From: Muraenolepis orangiensis
Taxonomy: Eukaryota > Chordata > Actinopteri > Gadiformes > Muraenolepididae
DNA: 64,000 nt
Assembly: GCA_027704905.1 (NCBI GenBank)
Contig: CM051015.1
Location: 15,565,692 to 15,629,691, forward strand
Direction of reading: 5' to 3'
Shown here: positions 39,410 through 50,203 of the stretch, piece after piece
How the letters are laid out: each line of letters begins with the position of its first letter
Position numbering within the stretch: the first letter of the stretch is position 1
Made by a program: the position numbers and the translations under genes
The notes under the pieces: generated by a model
The model's input: only the letters and a program-made list of their open reading frames with translations
The model's database searches: none
Told to the model about the DNA's origin: nothing

Positions 39410-41411
39410 CGTTACAGTGTGTTTTGTGTGATTGTAACGGTGTGTGTGATTGTGTGTCTAAAGGTGTGGCAGTGTGGAGGCCAGCTGGAGATCCTCCCCT
39501 GCTCCGTTGTGGGTCATGTGTTCCGTAACAAGAGTCCCCACAGCTTCCCCAACGGGACCCAGGTCATCGCACGCAACCAGGTGCGCCTGGCTGAGGTCTG
39601 GATGGACGAATACAAGGACATCTTCTACCGCCGCAACCGGCAGGCTGGACAGCTGGCCGCACAGGTAGTATTTGGGTCATTACATCAATAGTATCTCTCT
39701 GTATATAAACACATTTTTACATCTGGACTTAAAGTAATGACTTGGTTCTAGTTACTGGATCTGAAGTGATGAGCTGGTTCTAGTGGTTGGACCTGAAGTG
39801 ATGAGCTGGTTCTAGTGGTTGGACCTGAAGTGATGAGCTGGTTCTAGTGGTTGGACCTGAAGTGATGAGCTGGTTCTAGTGGTTGGACCTGAAGTGATGA
39901 GCTGGTTCTAGTGGTTGGACCTGAAGTGATGAGCTGGTTCTAGTGGTTGGACCTGAACTGATGAGTTGGTTCTCCGTCAGCGGGCCTTTGGAGATGTGTC
40001 CCGGCGGCTGGATCTCCGCCAGCATCTGCAGTGCAAGAGCTTCTCCTGGTATCTGAGCAATGTCTACCCTGAGGTCTTCATGCCGGACCTAAACCCTCCA
40101 CGCTTTGGTTCGGTAAGACAGCAACACACCTCCTGGTAACATCCTCCTCCTCCTGATAACACCCTCCTCCTGGTAACACCCTCCTCCTCCTCCTGGTAAC
40201 ACCCTCCTCCTCCTGTTAACACCCTCCTCCTCCTCCTGGTAACACCCTCCTCCTCCTCCTGGTAACACCCTCCTCCTCCTCCTCCTCCTCCTCCTCCTCC
40301 TGGTAACAAACTCCTCCTTGTAAGGTAAGGGTGCGACTCAGGTCAGGCTGCATACATATGGGGATCGAACCCGGTAACTTCACACTTAACCAGGACCGTC
40401 CCCCTGCAGGTGAAGAACGAGGGGAGGGAGTCGTGTCTGGACGCTGGGGAGGACAATGACGGAGGGAAGCATCTCATCATGTACCAGTGTCACGGGATGG
40501 GAGGAAACCAGGTGAGGACAACCTGATTGGCCGAAAGGACGGTGAGGACAGTGGTCTTATTATTAGAACACTCATTGGCTCCTCCCCCTGTCGTAGTATT
40601 TCGAGTACTCCTCACACCAAGAACTCCGACACAACATCCAGAAGGAGCTGTGTCTGCACGGGGAAGATGGACTGGTGAAACTGGAGGTCTGCCAGTACAG
40701 AGGCAGGAACACTGAGGTGGGAGCTGAGCAGAAGTGGGACTTGAAAGATGTGAGTATAAATTGATTTATATATGTATTGATTAATAAATGTATTGATTTG
40801 ATCAAATCCATGACCTAGTTTACACTTTAAATCCCTTCAAATCACAATTGAAAACAAATGTGACATTGTGATGCTAAGAGATGCGTTAATCTAAACAGGA
40901 TGTGACATCATGATGCTAAGAGATCTGTTACAAGACTAAACAAGAGATGTAACCAATAGAACGAAAGGGAGCTTTATTTGTCACCCGTCATCAACCAATA
41001 GAACGCAAGGGAGCTTCATATGTCACCCATCATCAACCAATAGAACGCAAGGGAGCTTTATATGTCACCCTTCATCAACAAATAGAATGCAAGGGAGCTT
41101 CATATGTCACCCGTCATCAACCAATGGCCGGGCTGTTCCAACTTTTCTCTGCATTTCTAACATGATTTGTTATATATCAAGACCAGTATGACATATTAAG
41201 ACCAGTATGACTTATAAACGCTTTTAGAACCTAGATGTGTCATGAAGTGAAGGTTATACAAATGCTTACGTGGTGTATGTGGTTCTCTGTCTTTTAGAAC
41301 CAGCTGTTCTTCATCCCAGGCTGCAACATGTGTCTTAGTGCTCACAATGAGCTGCCCTCATTGGCTGCCTGCGACCCTTCAAACAGACACCAGCTCTGGA
41401 CCTTCATGTGA
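35432..41411 (+). CDS. galnt3: galnt3: polypeptide N-acetylgalactosaminyltransferase 3, ten coding exons
   Basis: Golgi type II membrane enzyme that transfers GalNAc from UDP-GalNAc to Ser/Thr; the vertebrate enzyme protects FGF23 from cleavage. Exons: 35432-35949 (ATG at 35432), 37028-37200, 37783-37932, 38123-38357, 39122-39239, 39464-39664, 39981-40112, 40410-40511, 40597-40749, 41298-41411 (TGA). Total 631 codons against 633 residues in human GALNT3, and all phases agree. A short basic cytoplasmic tail is followed by a hydrophobic anchor at about residues 31-45 (LMVAALVLLTLVFLI). The GT-A domain has the DAH metal site at about 278-280 and the WGGEN acceptor-side motif at about 388-392. 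A ricin-type lectin domain fills about residues 505-630 (CLDAGEDNDGGK to QLWTF). The exon starts at 35385 or 35391 with a short 5' UTR, so an upstream non-coding exon is expected. Several introns start or end in minisatellites copied from the junction. GALNT6 is the closest alternative; synteny favours GALNT3. Confidence 0.96.
35942..36265. repeat. 34-bp minisatellite carrying the galnt3 exon-1 donor, ~9 copies
   Basis: Unit GACACCAGAGTAAGAGCTCT plus ATTACTGCAGTACT. The exon end/donor is CCCCAGA/GTAAGAGCTCT. About four copies keep CCAGA/GTAAGA exactly. In frame the junction reads GAG TAA. Confidence 0.93.
36361..36735. repeat. 28-bp minisatellite carrying an acceptor-like site, ~13 copies
   Basis: Unit TGTTCCTCAGATGAAGCATG plus TTAACGCG. 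The true acceptor at 37027 (GTGTTCCTCAG) is preceded by one more unit at 36980-37017. A LINE tail (36740-36978) separates that unit from the main array. Confidence 0.93.
36740..36978 (-). mobile_element. LINE tail inserted within the minisatellite
   Basis: CAAGTACAATGGAATGTTAACTCC plus a CATTCCCTCCCGCAGTAT block shared with 11380, 42380 and 58930. Unit-like DNA lies on both sides (TGTTAACG at 36978). Confidence 0.6.
37215..37263. repeat. (GT)n microsatellite after the exon 2 donor
   Basis: Starts about 14 bases after the donor at 37201; a short (CT)n follows. Confidence 0.95.
37397..37765. repeat. Minisatellite (GTAACGTATGTTGTGTAACG)
   Basis: Degenerate ~10/17-bp repeats up to about 20 bases before the acceptor at 37782. 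Confidence 0.9.
37928..38085. repeat. ~45-bp repeat carrying the galnt3 exon 37783-37932 donor, ~4 copies
   Basis: The junction CACT/GTCAGTACTGAG is repeated as TGTCAGTACTGAGG about 45 and 120 bases on, with a third variant (TGTCATTACTGAG) between them. Confidence 0.8.
38342..38845. repeat. 34-bp minisatellite carrying the galnt3 exon 38123-38357 donor, ~15 copies
   Basis: Unit GACCTACCCCATCAAGTAAG plus ACTCTTAGAGGTTA. The first 15 bases are the exon end (GAGACCTACCCCATCAA) and GTAAG is the donor. Most copies keep ATCAA/GTAAG. In frame the junction reads AAG TAA. Confidence 0.95.
39250..39410. repeat. (GT)n and (CA)n opposing microsatellites
   Basis: A (GT)n run at 39250-39289 and a (CA)n run at 39358-39407 lie in one 224-bp galnt3 intron, about 70 bases apart. 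They could pair as a hairpin in the RNA. Confidence 0.93.
39745..39970. repeat. 32-bp minisatellite ending at a galnt3 acceptor, ~7 copies
   Basis: Unit GTGGTTGGACCTGAAGTGAT plus GAGCTGGTTCTA. The final partial unit (GATGAGTTGGTTCTCC) runs into the acceptor GTCAG at 39980. Confidence 0.9.
40130..40325. repeat. (CTC)n minisatellite with GGTAACACC
   Basis: CCTCCTCCTGGTAACACCCT units in the galnt3 intron after 40112. Confidence 0.9.
40860..41130. repeat. ~62-bp tandem repeat (AACCAATAGAACGCAAGGGA)
   Basis: About four copies in the last galnt3 intron, preceded by a diverged pair around GATGCTAAGAGAT. Confidence 0.85.
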
Positions 41412-41648
41412 GGAAGTGAACCTTCAAGTGAGGAAGTGGACCTTTATGTGAGGAAGTGGACCTTTAATGTAAGGAAGTGGACCTTTATGTAAGGAAGTGG
41501 ACCTTCATGTGAGGAAGTGGACCTTCATGTGAGGAAGTGGACATTCATGTGAGGATGTGGACCTTCATGTGAGGAAGTGGACATTCATGTGAGGATGTGG
41601 ACCTTTTAATGTGAGGAAGTGGACCTTTGTGTGAGGAAGTGGACCTTT
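41397..41648. repeat. galnt3: 20-bp minisatellite carrying the galnt3 stop codon, ~12 copies
   Basis: Unit GTGGACCTTCATGTGAGGAA. The last codons plus stop (TGG ACC TTC ATG TGA) form the first copy, so the array is copied from the end of the coding sequence into the 3' UTR. Confidence 0.93.
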
Positions 41649-41681
41649 TTAAATTATTTTTAATTATTTTTACACTGCTCA

Positions 41682-41687
41682 AATAAA
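41682..41687 (+). terminator. galnt3: Candidate galnt3 polyadenylation signal inside a Tc1 terminus
   Basis: First AATAAA after the stop codon (271 bases downstream), located in the transposon's left inverted repeat. Confidence 0.4.
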
Positions 41688-41774
41688 TTAAGGGAAAACA
41701 ACCTCGACTTTGTATTGATAACTAATATTACAATTCAATAATCAAGTTCAAAATCTTAAATGATTATATTCAAG

Positions 41775-42276
41775 ATTCAAGATTCAAGATAACTTTATTT
41801 ATCCCGAGGGAAATTAAGGTGCAACAGTTGAAACAGGGGGAATAAATGCACACAATTATACTAATACCTAAAAACTAAATGAACTAAATGAAATCTAAAT
41901 GTATTGATAGATGAATTGCACAATTTACAGTATTATTACAGTAATACGTAGGTATATACAATACACAACAATACGTATAGTGCAAATTGGCAGCAATAAA
42001 ATACTAATAAATAACTCAGATGAATACTGAAAAAGTGAAAAGTGAAATTTAATTTACAGTGCAAAATTACAGTGAAAGGATTTACAGTGCGTTGACCAAA
42101 AATAATAATAATAACAGTGCGTTGACCTCAGGTCACTGAGTCTCCACTGTCCCTCTCACGACCCGAGGTAGATGAATTATAGAGTCTGCCACAGGAAGAA
42201 AGGACTTCCTGTGGCGTTCTGTGGTGTACCTGGGTGGAATGAGTCTGTTGCTGAAGGTGCTTCTGTATGAATGTAT

Positions 42277-42341
<65 letters not shown>

Positions 42342-42540
42342 TGAATTGTATTTGTAAGTACAATGGAATGCTTACTTCCCATTCCCTCCCACAGTATACA
42401 ATTATATAACACAATTCTATAAGAATACTAATAAGAAATGTACATAAAAAGAACAATAAATTGATTGGTGGATGATATGTGCATGTGTTATATTGTGCAA
42501 AAGCATTTAGCTAGAGAACACAATTACATAAGAAAGGTCA
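41775..42540 (-). mobile_element. LINE 3' tails inserted in the Tc1-like element
   Basis: 41775-42120 is the reverse of the 31250-31620 tail. 42355-42500 carries the TACAATGGAATGCTTACTTC block. The hexamer run TATATG (about 12 copies) lies between. Confidence 0.6.
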
Positions 42541-43554
42541 ATGGATTCAAAATCAAAGTAAAAAATTGAGATCACGGGATGATCCAACCCGAATTTCATC
42601 ATAGCAATTTCTAATATGGCTCAGGCATGTGTATGGCCCCCATGTGCCTCTATGTTCTCCTGATGGTGTCCTGGGGGGATCTCCTCCCAGACCAGGATCA
42701 GGTCGTCTGTTAGCGCTACTTGGTGGCGGATGAACGATACATAAGGTGTGCAAATACAAAGACGTACTTGATTGATTCAAGGTCTGGGGAGCATGAGGGC
42801 AAGTCAATGCCTTCAGCATCCAGGAAAGGCTCTGGCCACATGAGGCCGGGCATTGTCCTGCACCAGGAGGAACCCAGGGCCCACTGGCCCAGCGTAAGGT
42901 CTAACGATGGGCCTGAGGATTTCATCCGGGTACAGAAAAGCAGTCAGGATACCGTTGTCTAGCACGTAGAGGTGTCTGCGACACTCCCCAGACCATCACT
43001 GACCCACAAACAAACAGGTCATGCTGGATGATGTTGCAGGCAGCATTCACCAGGGTGTCTCCAGACTCCTTCACATCGGTCACATTTTCTCAGTGTGTCT
43101 CACTTGTCATCTGTTAAGACACAGGTGCCAATGGAGAACCTGCCGATTCTGCTGTTCTAGTGGAAATTTCCTTTTCGGGGTTGTCTCTCCTGTCCACCTG
43201 TTGTCACTTTAATTGGCACCAAAGCAGTTGAAACGGACTCACAATTGTTTAAGCTTCCTAACTGGACAGATCTATATCCCACACGTTTCATTGACTTGGT
43301 GTTATACTGTGATGATTAAGTGTTCCCTTTTTGAGCAGTGTATAACAGTGTATTTGTCACATTCTATAGCAACTGCATCTTTTATATGTGTTTTTGCTTG
43401 CCTCTTTGCCCGCTGAAAATACTTGCTTATGTTAGTTACGTTTTGTTTCTAGTTGCAATACTTTGGAGTTTTCATGCATGTGGGAGGGAATGGGGCAATG
43501 GGGAGTTAGCATTCTATTGTAATTGTTGCAAATGGCCTTGTTCAACTGTGCCTT

Positions 43555-46240
43555 GGAAAGTGTTGGAATGTGTTGCGACATGCTGCCATAAACCTGTTCT
43601 GAATAAGCCTTCAGTGAAGAGTCGCGGCTCTTCACGACAGAGTGTCTGAGGAGCTACAGAAGCTCCAGCAGGCAGGCATAATGGAGCCAGTCAACGCATC
43701 GCATGTATCTGGTGCTCGCCAAGAAAAAGTCTGGGGGTCTGCGCGTGTGCGTCGACCTCAGGGCTGTTAACAAGGCGGTCATCCCAGATAAATACACTGC
43801 CCACAGTGGAGGAACTGACCATGCAGTTTTACAGCTCTACCACTTTCTCCAAGCTGGACCTCCGCCAGGGTTATCTGCAGATCCCGCTGCACCCCGACAA
43901 CCGTTACCTCACCGCATTTGTCACCCACGCCGGAGTGTTCCAGTACACAAGGATGCCATTTGACTCAGCTCTGTCCCCAGCTGTTTTCAGAAGATTATGT
44001 CCACCATCTTCAGAGGCATCCCCGGAGTGGTCATTTATCTTGACGACATCGTGGTGCACGGTTCAACACCTACCCTTGTTGTTTGTTGTTTTCTATGGGG
44101 GGGGGGGGGAAATGTTGTGTATGATGTCACAACTAACGTGACATATGTTACGGTTTACGACTGTACCTGTGTTGCAACATGCTGCCATAAACCTGTTCTG
44201 ACTAAGCCTTCAGTAAAGACAGTCGCACGTTCTAACTCGGTGTCTGAGTATAGTTATTATCAGCATATAACCAAAAAGTATCGCTTGTAAGTAACTCTTA
44301 GCTTATATCACGTTAGATTTGAAAGCCGAAAGTACCCGTTAAAAATCGCTGAAGCAGTGTATCCCAAGTTCCGGTTAATGCATTCACCATGGTGGACAGT
44401 TATCGCTGGACAACATCGCTGCATAACCTTCCAAAAGTCGGTCAAGACAATGCGGTTCAACTAGTGAATGAACACTCTACAGTGAAGAAGTCTAAATCAG
44501 AATCATACAATTCCCTGACATTGTGTCTTGTGGCTCTATCTGGATATATCGCCATATAACGAAGGCAATTTTGTGTACCTACCCTCCACGACAAACGTCT
44601 GTGCCAGGCGCTCAGCACGCTGGCCGAACACAACCTCACCCTGAACGAGGAGAAATGTGTCTTTTCCGTGACCGCCGTCGACTTTGTGGGGTTTCGCCTG
44701 ACTGCAGAGGGCCTCAGCCCACTTCAGTCGAATGTGGATGCTGTGCAGCGTCTCCCAGAGCCCACCTGTCCAGCCCAAGTCGCCTCATTTCTTGGGATGA
44801 CAGTCTACAACCTGTGCTTCCTTCCCCACTACTCTGCGACCACAGCCCCGCTATGCGAGCTGCTAAGGAAAAATGTGCCATGGGTCTGGACACGTGCCTG
44901 TTCGGCAGCACATCCAGCAGCTGAAGACTCAGCTCATCTCACCACCCGTGCTTGCACACTTTGACCTCTCAAGCCCCACATTTCTCACCTGTGACGTCTC
45001 TAACATGGCTGTGGGAGGGGTGCTTTCTCAGCTACAACATAGCATCGAGCGCCCCATCGCCTTCGCCTCTCGGGCCCTCAGCCCAGCGGAACAAAAGTAT
45101 TCTGTGGGAGAGGGATGCCCTAGCATGTGTTTGGGTATGTGAACGGTGGCACGTGTATGTCTATGGCCGACAGTTTACAGTGCGGACTGAGCATTTCTGG
45201 ATTTCTTGGACTTCTCTCGGTGGGGGACTCCTGTCTTCCTAGAAAAACGGGCCATTAAACACATCCGCACAGCTCTGTACCACTCTCAGTCCATGGAGAG
45301 AATGAACCAGACAAAACGGCATCAGAGCCCACCTGGCTGACGGTTTTCAGTTCAACGCAGCACTGCTCCGCACTGTACTGCACTGTCGAGAAACCCAACA
45401 TTCCACAACGGGCAGTACCCCAACACTCCTCATGATGGGGCACGAGATCCAGCTGCCTTTAGATCGGCTCCGGCAGACCCGGCACCCCCGGCACAAGGGC
45501 GGGACAGAGTCATCAACCACCAACGTAAGATGAAGAGAATACGGACGGGCAAAGAATACGACGGGCAAAGACACCACTTATCACGGCCCTAGACTGGGTC
45601 AGAGTCCGTCGGGCTCACAGGGACCACAATCTGCTGTCGTTCTGGTCTACACCTATGCAGGTTACCGAGCAACTGGGGCCAGCAACATTCTGTCTGTCTG
45701 ACGGGTCACGGTGGCATGCAAGCCGCCTTCGGAGAGTGACACCGCCCAGCAGCACAGCAGACCTGAGGGCTGGCACCAATCCAGGCTATAAGGCAGACAA
45801 CCTGGACTTTCCAGCTGGCAACCCCCAGTCCTATCAACCACGGTGGTTGGTTGGTTGGTTGGTGCCTGGTTCCCGGCAGAGTTATCTCAAAGACTACATA
45901 ATTGACTGTTAGTATTATTTTAGTATTTTGTTTTCATAATAGTACATAGCCTGTTGGCTTCTCTACTCTACTAATACGTTTAGTTTCCTGTGTTCCAAGA
46001 AACTGTTAATTTTCAGTGCCTTTGTTGTTTGTTGTTTTCTATGGGGGGGGGGGGGGGAAATGTTGTGTATGATGTCACAACTAACGTGACATATGTTACG
46101 GTTTACGACTGTACCTGTGTTGCAACATGCTGCCATAAACCTGTTCTGACTAAGCCTTCAGTAAAGACAGTCGCACGTTCTAACTCGGTGTCTGAGTATA
46201 GTTATTATCAGCATATAACCAAAAAGTATCGCTTGTAAGT
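43555..46240 (+). mobile_element. Gypsy-like LTR retrotransposon, broken, plus strand
   Basis: An LTR-end remnant at 43560-43625 (CATGCTGCCATAAACCTGTT) is followed by RT (KKKSGGLRVCVDLRAVNKAV near 43725; LDLRQGYLQIPLHPDNRYLT near 43855; YLDD catalytic box near 44037). After an interruption (44076-44576) come the RT/RNase-H continuation (LTLNEEKCVFSV at 44635, FASRALSPAEQKYSVGE near 45065) and the integrase tail near 45595-45750. A poly-G polypurine tract at about 46041-46058 precedes the 3' LTR, which starts TGTTGTGTATGATG. Several frameshifts; not functional. Confidence 0.8.
44076..44576 (+). repeat. ~500-bp duplicate inserted in the Gypsy RT
   Basis: Appears identical to 46022-46524 apart from the poly-G length (13 against 15). 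Flanked by the 8-bp direct repeat ACCTACCC (44068-44075 and 44577-44584), which restores the RT when removed. It begins before the polypurine tract and ends beyond the LTR. Confidence 0.9.
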
Positions 46241-46524
46241 AACTCTTAGCTTATATCACGTTAGATTTGAAAGCCGAAAGTACCCGTTAAAAATCGCTGA
46301 AGCAGTGTATCCCAAGTTCCGGTTAATGCATTCACCATGGTGGACAGTTATCGCTGGACAACATCGCTGCATAACCTTCCAAAAGTCGGTCAAGACAATG
46401 CGGTTCAACTAGTGAATGAACACTCTACAGTGAAGAAGTCTAAATCAGAATCATACAATTCCCTGACATTGTGTCTTGTGGCTCTATCTGGATATATCGC
46501 CATATAACGAAGGCAATTTTGTGT
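46022..46524 (+). repeat. Source copy of the ~500-bp duplicate
   Basis: Covers the 3' end of the Gypsy internal region, polypurine tract, LTR and about 300 bp of further DNA that continues past 46524. Confidence 0.85.
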
Positions 46525-46529
46525 AGGAG

Positions 46530-46810
46530 CAGAGGTACTATGTATTTAATATAGGCGATTTATTTGATGGATTTTGATTATTTCAATGTACCTTTTCATT
46601 TACGTGTTAATATGTAGTGTGCAGCTGTATATTTTCTGAAAGGGAATGTCTGTTATTCCTGTGAATATGAGTTGTCTTAAAATAAAAGTGCTTGTGACAT
46701 ACTTGTGGCATTGAGTTAAAAAAAATATTGTATAAAATACCGATATATATCGTATATCGCAATGCAGCCTAAAAATACCGGGTTTTGGTCCGTATCGCCC
46801 AGCCCTACTT
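46530..46810. mobile_element. Probable hAT-type terminal fragment
   Basis: Ends with GGTCCGTATCGCCCAGCCCT, a common hAT terminus, after CCGATATATATCGTATATCGC. The other end was not found. Confidence 0.45.
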
Positions 46811-46811
46811 T

Positions 46812-47075
46812 GGACCAGTGCTTTTAATCATATACTTACCCGTCATTGTGTGGCTCTATTCGGATGACAGATGGAGTGTGTGTGGGGGTCAGGACCAGTG
46901 CTTTTAATCATATACTTACCCGTCATTGTGTGGCTCTATTCGGATGAGAGATGGAGTGTGTGTGGGGGTCAGGACCAGTGCTTTTAATCATATACTTACC
47001 CGTCATTGTGTGGCTCTATTCGGATGAGAGATGGAGTGTGTGTGGGGGTCAGGACCAGTGCTTTTAATCACACAC
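46812..47075. repeat. 80-bp tandem repeat, ~3.3 copies
   Basis: Unit starts GGACCAGTGCTTTTAATCAT; starts at 46812, 46892, 46972 and 47052 with almost no differences. Confidence 0.93.
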
Positions 47076-47079
47076 ATAC

Positions 47080-47965
47080 CTGACATTATGAGCCTATTCC
47101 GCCCACTTTTCGAGACGTATATGCTCTCCTTGTCAAAGTGCAAACTGCAGACATACGCGCTACCCCTGAGAACCCCTCACACAAGACTTGCGGAGGAGTT
47201 TGTCTTTCGGGAAATGGTGTAAACTGAGGTAGGGCTGTCTTTGTTTAGACGTTGAGCAGCCCGGTACACTACAATAACAGAGAGGAGAGGAGGCGGCCAC
47301 AGTTTGTCACGTATCTGGGGTAACTACCGGAAGTAAGAGTACACTGCTCGGCGATTTTTAAGGCTCCGGAAGCAGGAAGTGTGATATAGGCCTATTATAT
47401 ATGTTAAACTTGCAATTCACAGAAATGTGTGTAGTACCTTGTTCAGGTTGAATTTATTATTGAGTAATTAACACAACTGACAGAAATCGCTAATTTACAT
47501 TTTAATTGTTTGGGGAAGGGGGTGTTTAATTGAATGATAATTAAAAGTTGCTATAGCACATAAGATGGTAAAAAGCTATTATGATGATGTTAAAGACAAT
47601 GTGGAGCTGAAGCAATATCACAACAATAACTTGTCTTTGAATCATATGTTCTATTTACTTGATCAATAAGGAACTGTAATAAATAGTTTAGTTCTCTAAG
47701 CTGGTTATTAATCAGTGTATTAACTGTAACTCCCATAGATAAGTTCCCCATTGATCATTTCCAATAGGGACATTTATTTTCCTAAATGGAGAAAATTGCA
47801 ACCTGCCTAAAGGTTAGGATTTGTTGATCAATGTGTTTATTTTATTTTATGCTCTTAGAAACAAGCTTTATATGTCCAAAGTGGGAGACATTTTGGTCAA
47901 TAAAAAGGTATGAGCTGTTTATTGGAAATTTTGTTGGACCCTGCTGCCAAGAAGAGATATGGCTG
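47080..47965. other. Unassigned intergenic DNA
   Basis: AT-rich with no feature recognised on either strand. Confidence 0.5.
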
Positions 47966-47969
47966 TTAT

Positions 47970-48995
47970 TACTGTTATACAGTACGGTTATGTTAATACT
48001 GTTAGTACAGTTATGTTATTACTGTTTCAGTTATTACTGTTATACAGTACAGTTATGTTATTACTGTTACTGTTATTACTGGTATTACTGTATCCATACA
48101 TTTTGAACTGCTAGGAGTGCTGCCACTTTCACTTTCATAACATTGTCATTACCATTACACTTACATACTTTGCTGGACTTTCTGGAGTCATCACAGTTAC
48201 TGCGCTGTACTGCACTGTATTCACGATGCTGCTGCAATACTGGCACTTTAAATGAAAACATTTTTGTAAAACGTTTTTTTGGTTTATTTTTTGTACATAT
48301 CATTTTTATTTTTATGGTGTTTTTAAGATTCATACTGCGGGAGGGAATGGGGAGAAAGCGTTCCTATGTACTTGTTACAAATGGCAAATACAAATCTTGT
48401 ATCTTGTATCTGTTATACAGCACAGTTATGTTATTACTGTTACTGTTATGACTGTCGAACAGTTATGTTATGACTGTCATTACTGTTATAACAGTTATGT
48501 TAATACTGTTACTGTTATTACAATTATGTTATTACTGTTGTTACTGTTAGTACAGTTATTGTATTACTGTTACTGTTACTGTTAGTACAGTTATGTTATT
48601 ACTGTTAGTACAGTTATGTTATTACTGTTGTTACTGTTAGTACAGTTATGTTATTACTGTTATAATAACCATAATACTATGGTATTTATGTTACTGTTAA
48701 GTTATTTTATTACTGTTAGTTATGTTATTACAGTTAGTACAGTTATGTTATTACCGTTAGTACAATTATGTTATTTCTGTTACGGTTAGTACAGTTATGG
48801 TATTTATGTTACTGTTATTACTGTTAGTATAGTTATGTTATGACTGTTAGTAGTTTTGTTATCACTGTTAGAACAGTTATGTTATTAGTTTGTAGTTATT
48901 ACGGTTACTGTCATTACTCTTAGTACATTCATGTTATTACTATTAGTACAGTCATGTTATTTCTGTTGTTACTGTTATTACTGTTTCTGTATGTC
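47970..48995. repeat. AT-rich minisatellite (TTACTGTTAGTACAGTTATG)
   Basis: Degenerate arrays at 47970-48095 and 48405-48995 flank a plus-strand LINE tail (48100-48405: ACTGCTAGGAGTGCTGCCAC, shared in reverse with 59165-59190). Confidence 0.9.
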
Positions 48996-48999
48996 CTGC

Positions 49000-50203
49000 A
49001 GTGTTTCCCAGGTGCTCGTTCAGTATGGACGGTGTCTGCTTCTGTTGGCAGCAGCTCTCCTGCTGTGGGTCACAGCCATTCTACTATCAATTCTGATTAT
49101 TTGAAAACAGTGGTAAAAAGGAAACAACTTAAATGAACTTGGTTTTAATGTTCTGTTACAAAAACATTGAAATATGCATATAAGCGTACTATTTTGTGCA
49201 CAATGTAAAACAAAATAAATAAGGCATAAGAAGACGATGGTTTTAACACGAAGCATCAATTGTATGCAAAACACTTTGAGTTAAGCCTCAATAAATACAC
49301 ACCATTCCTAAACATCTTAACACGATTAAGTTTCCATGAACTCATATTACATATTTACCCAAAACCACCTATTAATTGATTCTGACTAACTTGTCAGTGG
49401 CATTGATCCTTAAGCCTTATTCTGACAGTAATGTTATTGATCCTTAAGTCTTATTCTGACTAACTTATCAGTGGTAATGATCCTTAAGTCATATTCTGAC
49501 TAACTTGTCAGTGGTAATGATCCTTAAGTCGTATGGGGAGAAGTCAAGGTGCTACAAATCCTGTATACACCATCGATTCTTTAAAGAATAAATAAACCTT
49601 GTTATTCAAGAAGTGAATAAATACAATGTGTAGCATGGAAGGAACTGCATTATTTTACCTCTTCAAGTCTTTCTTATTTCAAACAACTGCATGTTGTTGC
49701 CAGAGTGCAAACTGCTCTGTTTAGTATTCAAGAGATTAATACAAGTCAGGGTAAAGTATGGCATGCCTTTCAAAAGCATTTCTTGACACGACAAAGAAGA
49801 AAAATGTACATTATATATATTTCAGACTTTTTTTTCATTATAAACATTGGTCAGGTTTTCTGAAATGCCGGCATGCGTATAATTCTAAAAAGCCTTAGGC
49901 AAAGGTGTACAATATAGATACAGTTCACACATAACTCATAAACAATAAATTAACATGACAATAATACCTTTTTTGCACATTTGACACATACAGTAGACAG
50001 TGGAAAGTTGTAATCTGTAAAATTTTCGCTTGAAACTCGAACTTCTACTGTGAAAAGACAAAACATGGGTCCACAGCATACCATACACCATAGCGTTCTC
50101 ATTTGAAACAAAAATCATGAGAATCTCATGTCTTAAAACATCTGTTCTCTTTGAAATGCCCCTTGGTCTGGAGTAGAGGCAGAATGAGAAGCTCTAGTGC
50201 TCA
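49000..50203 (-). other. csrnp3: Probable csrnp3 3' UTR
   Basis: About 1.1 kb of unique AT-rich DNA directly after the csrnp3 stop codon (minus strand), the longest repeat-free non-coding stretch in the window. An ATTAAA on the minus strand at 49144-49149 is a possible polyadenylation signal. A short tandem repeat (TGATCCTTAAGTCTTATTCT) lies at 49380-49540. Confidence 0.5.

Larger units (their letters stand above)
41673..43340 (-). mobile_element. Tc1-like DNA transposon, degraded
   Basis: The ends are inverted CACTGCTCAAA, flanked by TA (41671-41672 and 43341-43342). Minus-strand pieces near 42716-42925 resemble the Tc1-type transposase C-terminal half (LGSSWCRTMPGLMWPEPFLD, EGIDLPSCSPDLESIKY). 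Frameshifts and stops are present and the 5' half is degraded. A LINE tail (41775-42120) and a (TATATG)n run (42275-42345) are inserted. Confidence 0.8.

Noticed and set aside
44076..44576. Solo LTR insertion
   Set aside because: The copy includes sequence on both sides of the LTR, so it is not a simple LTR recombination product.
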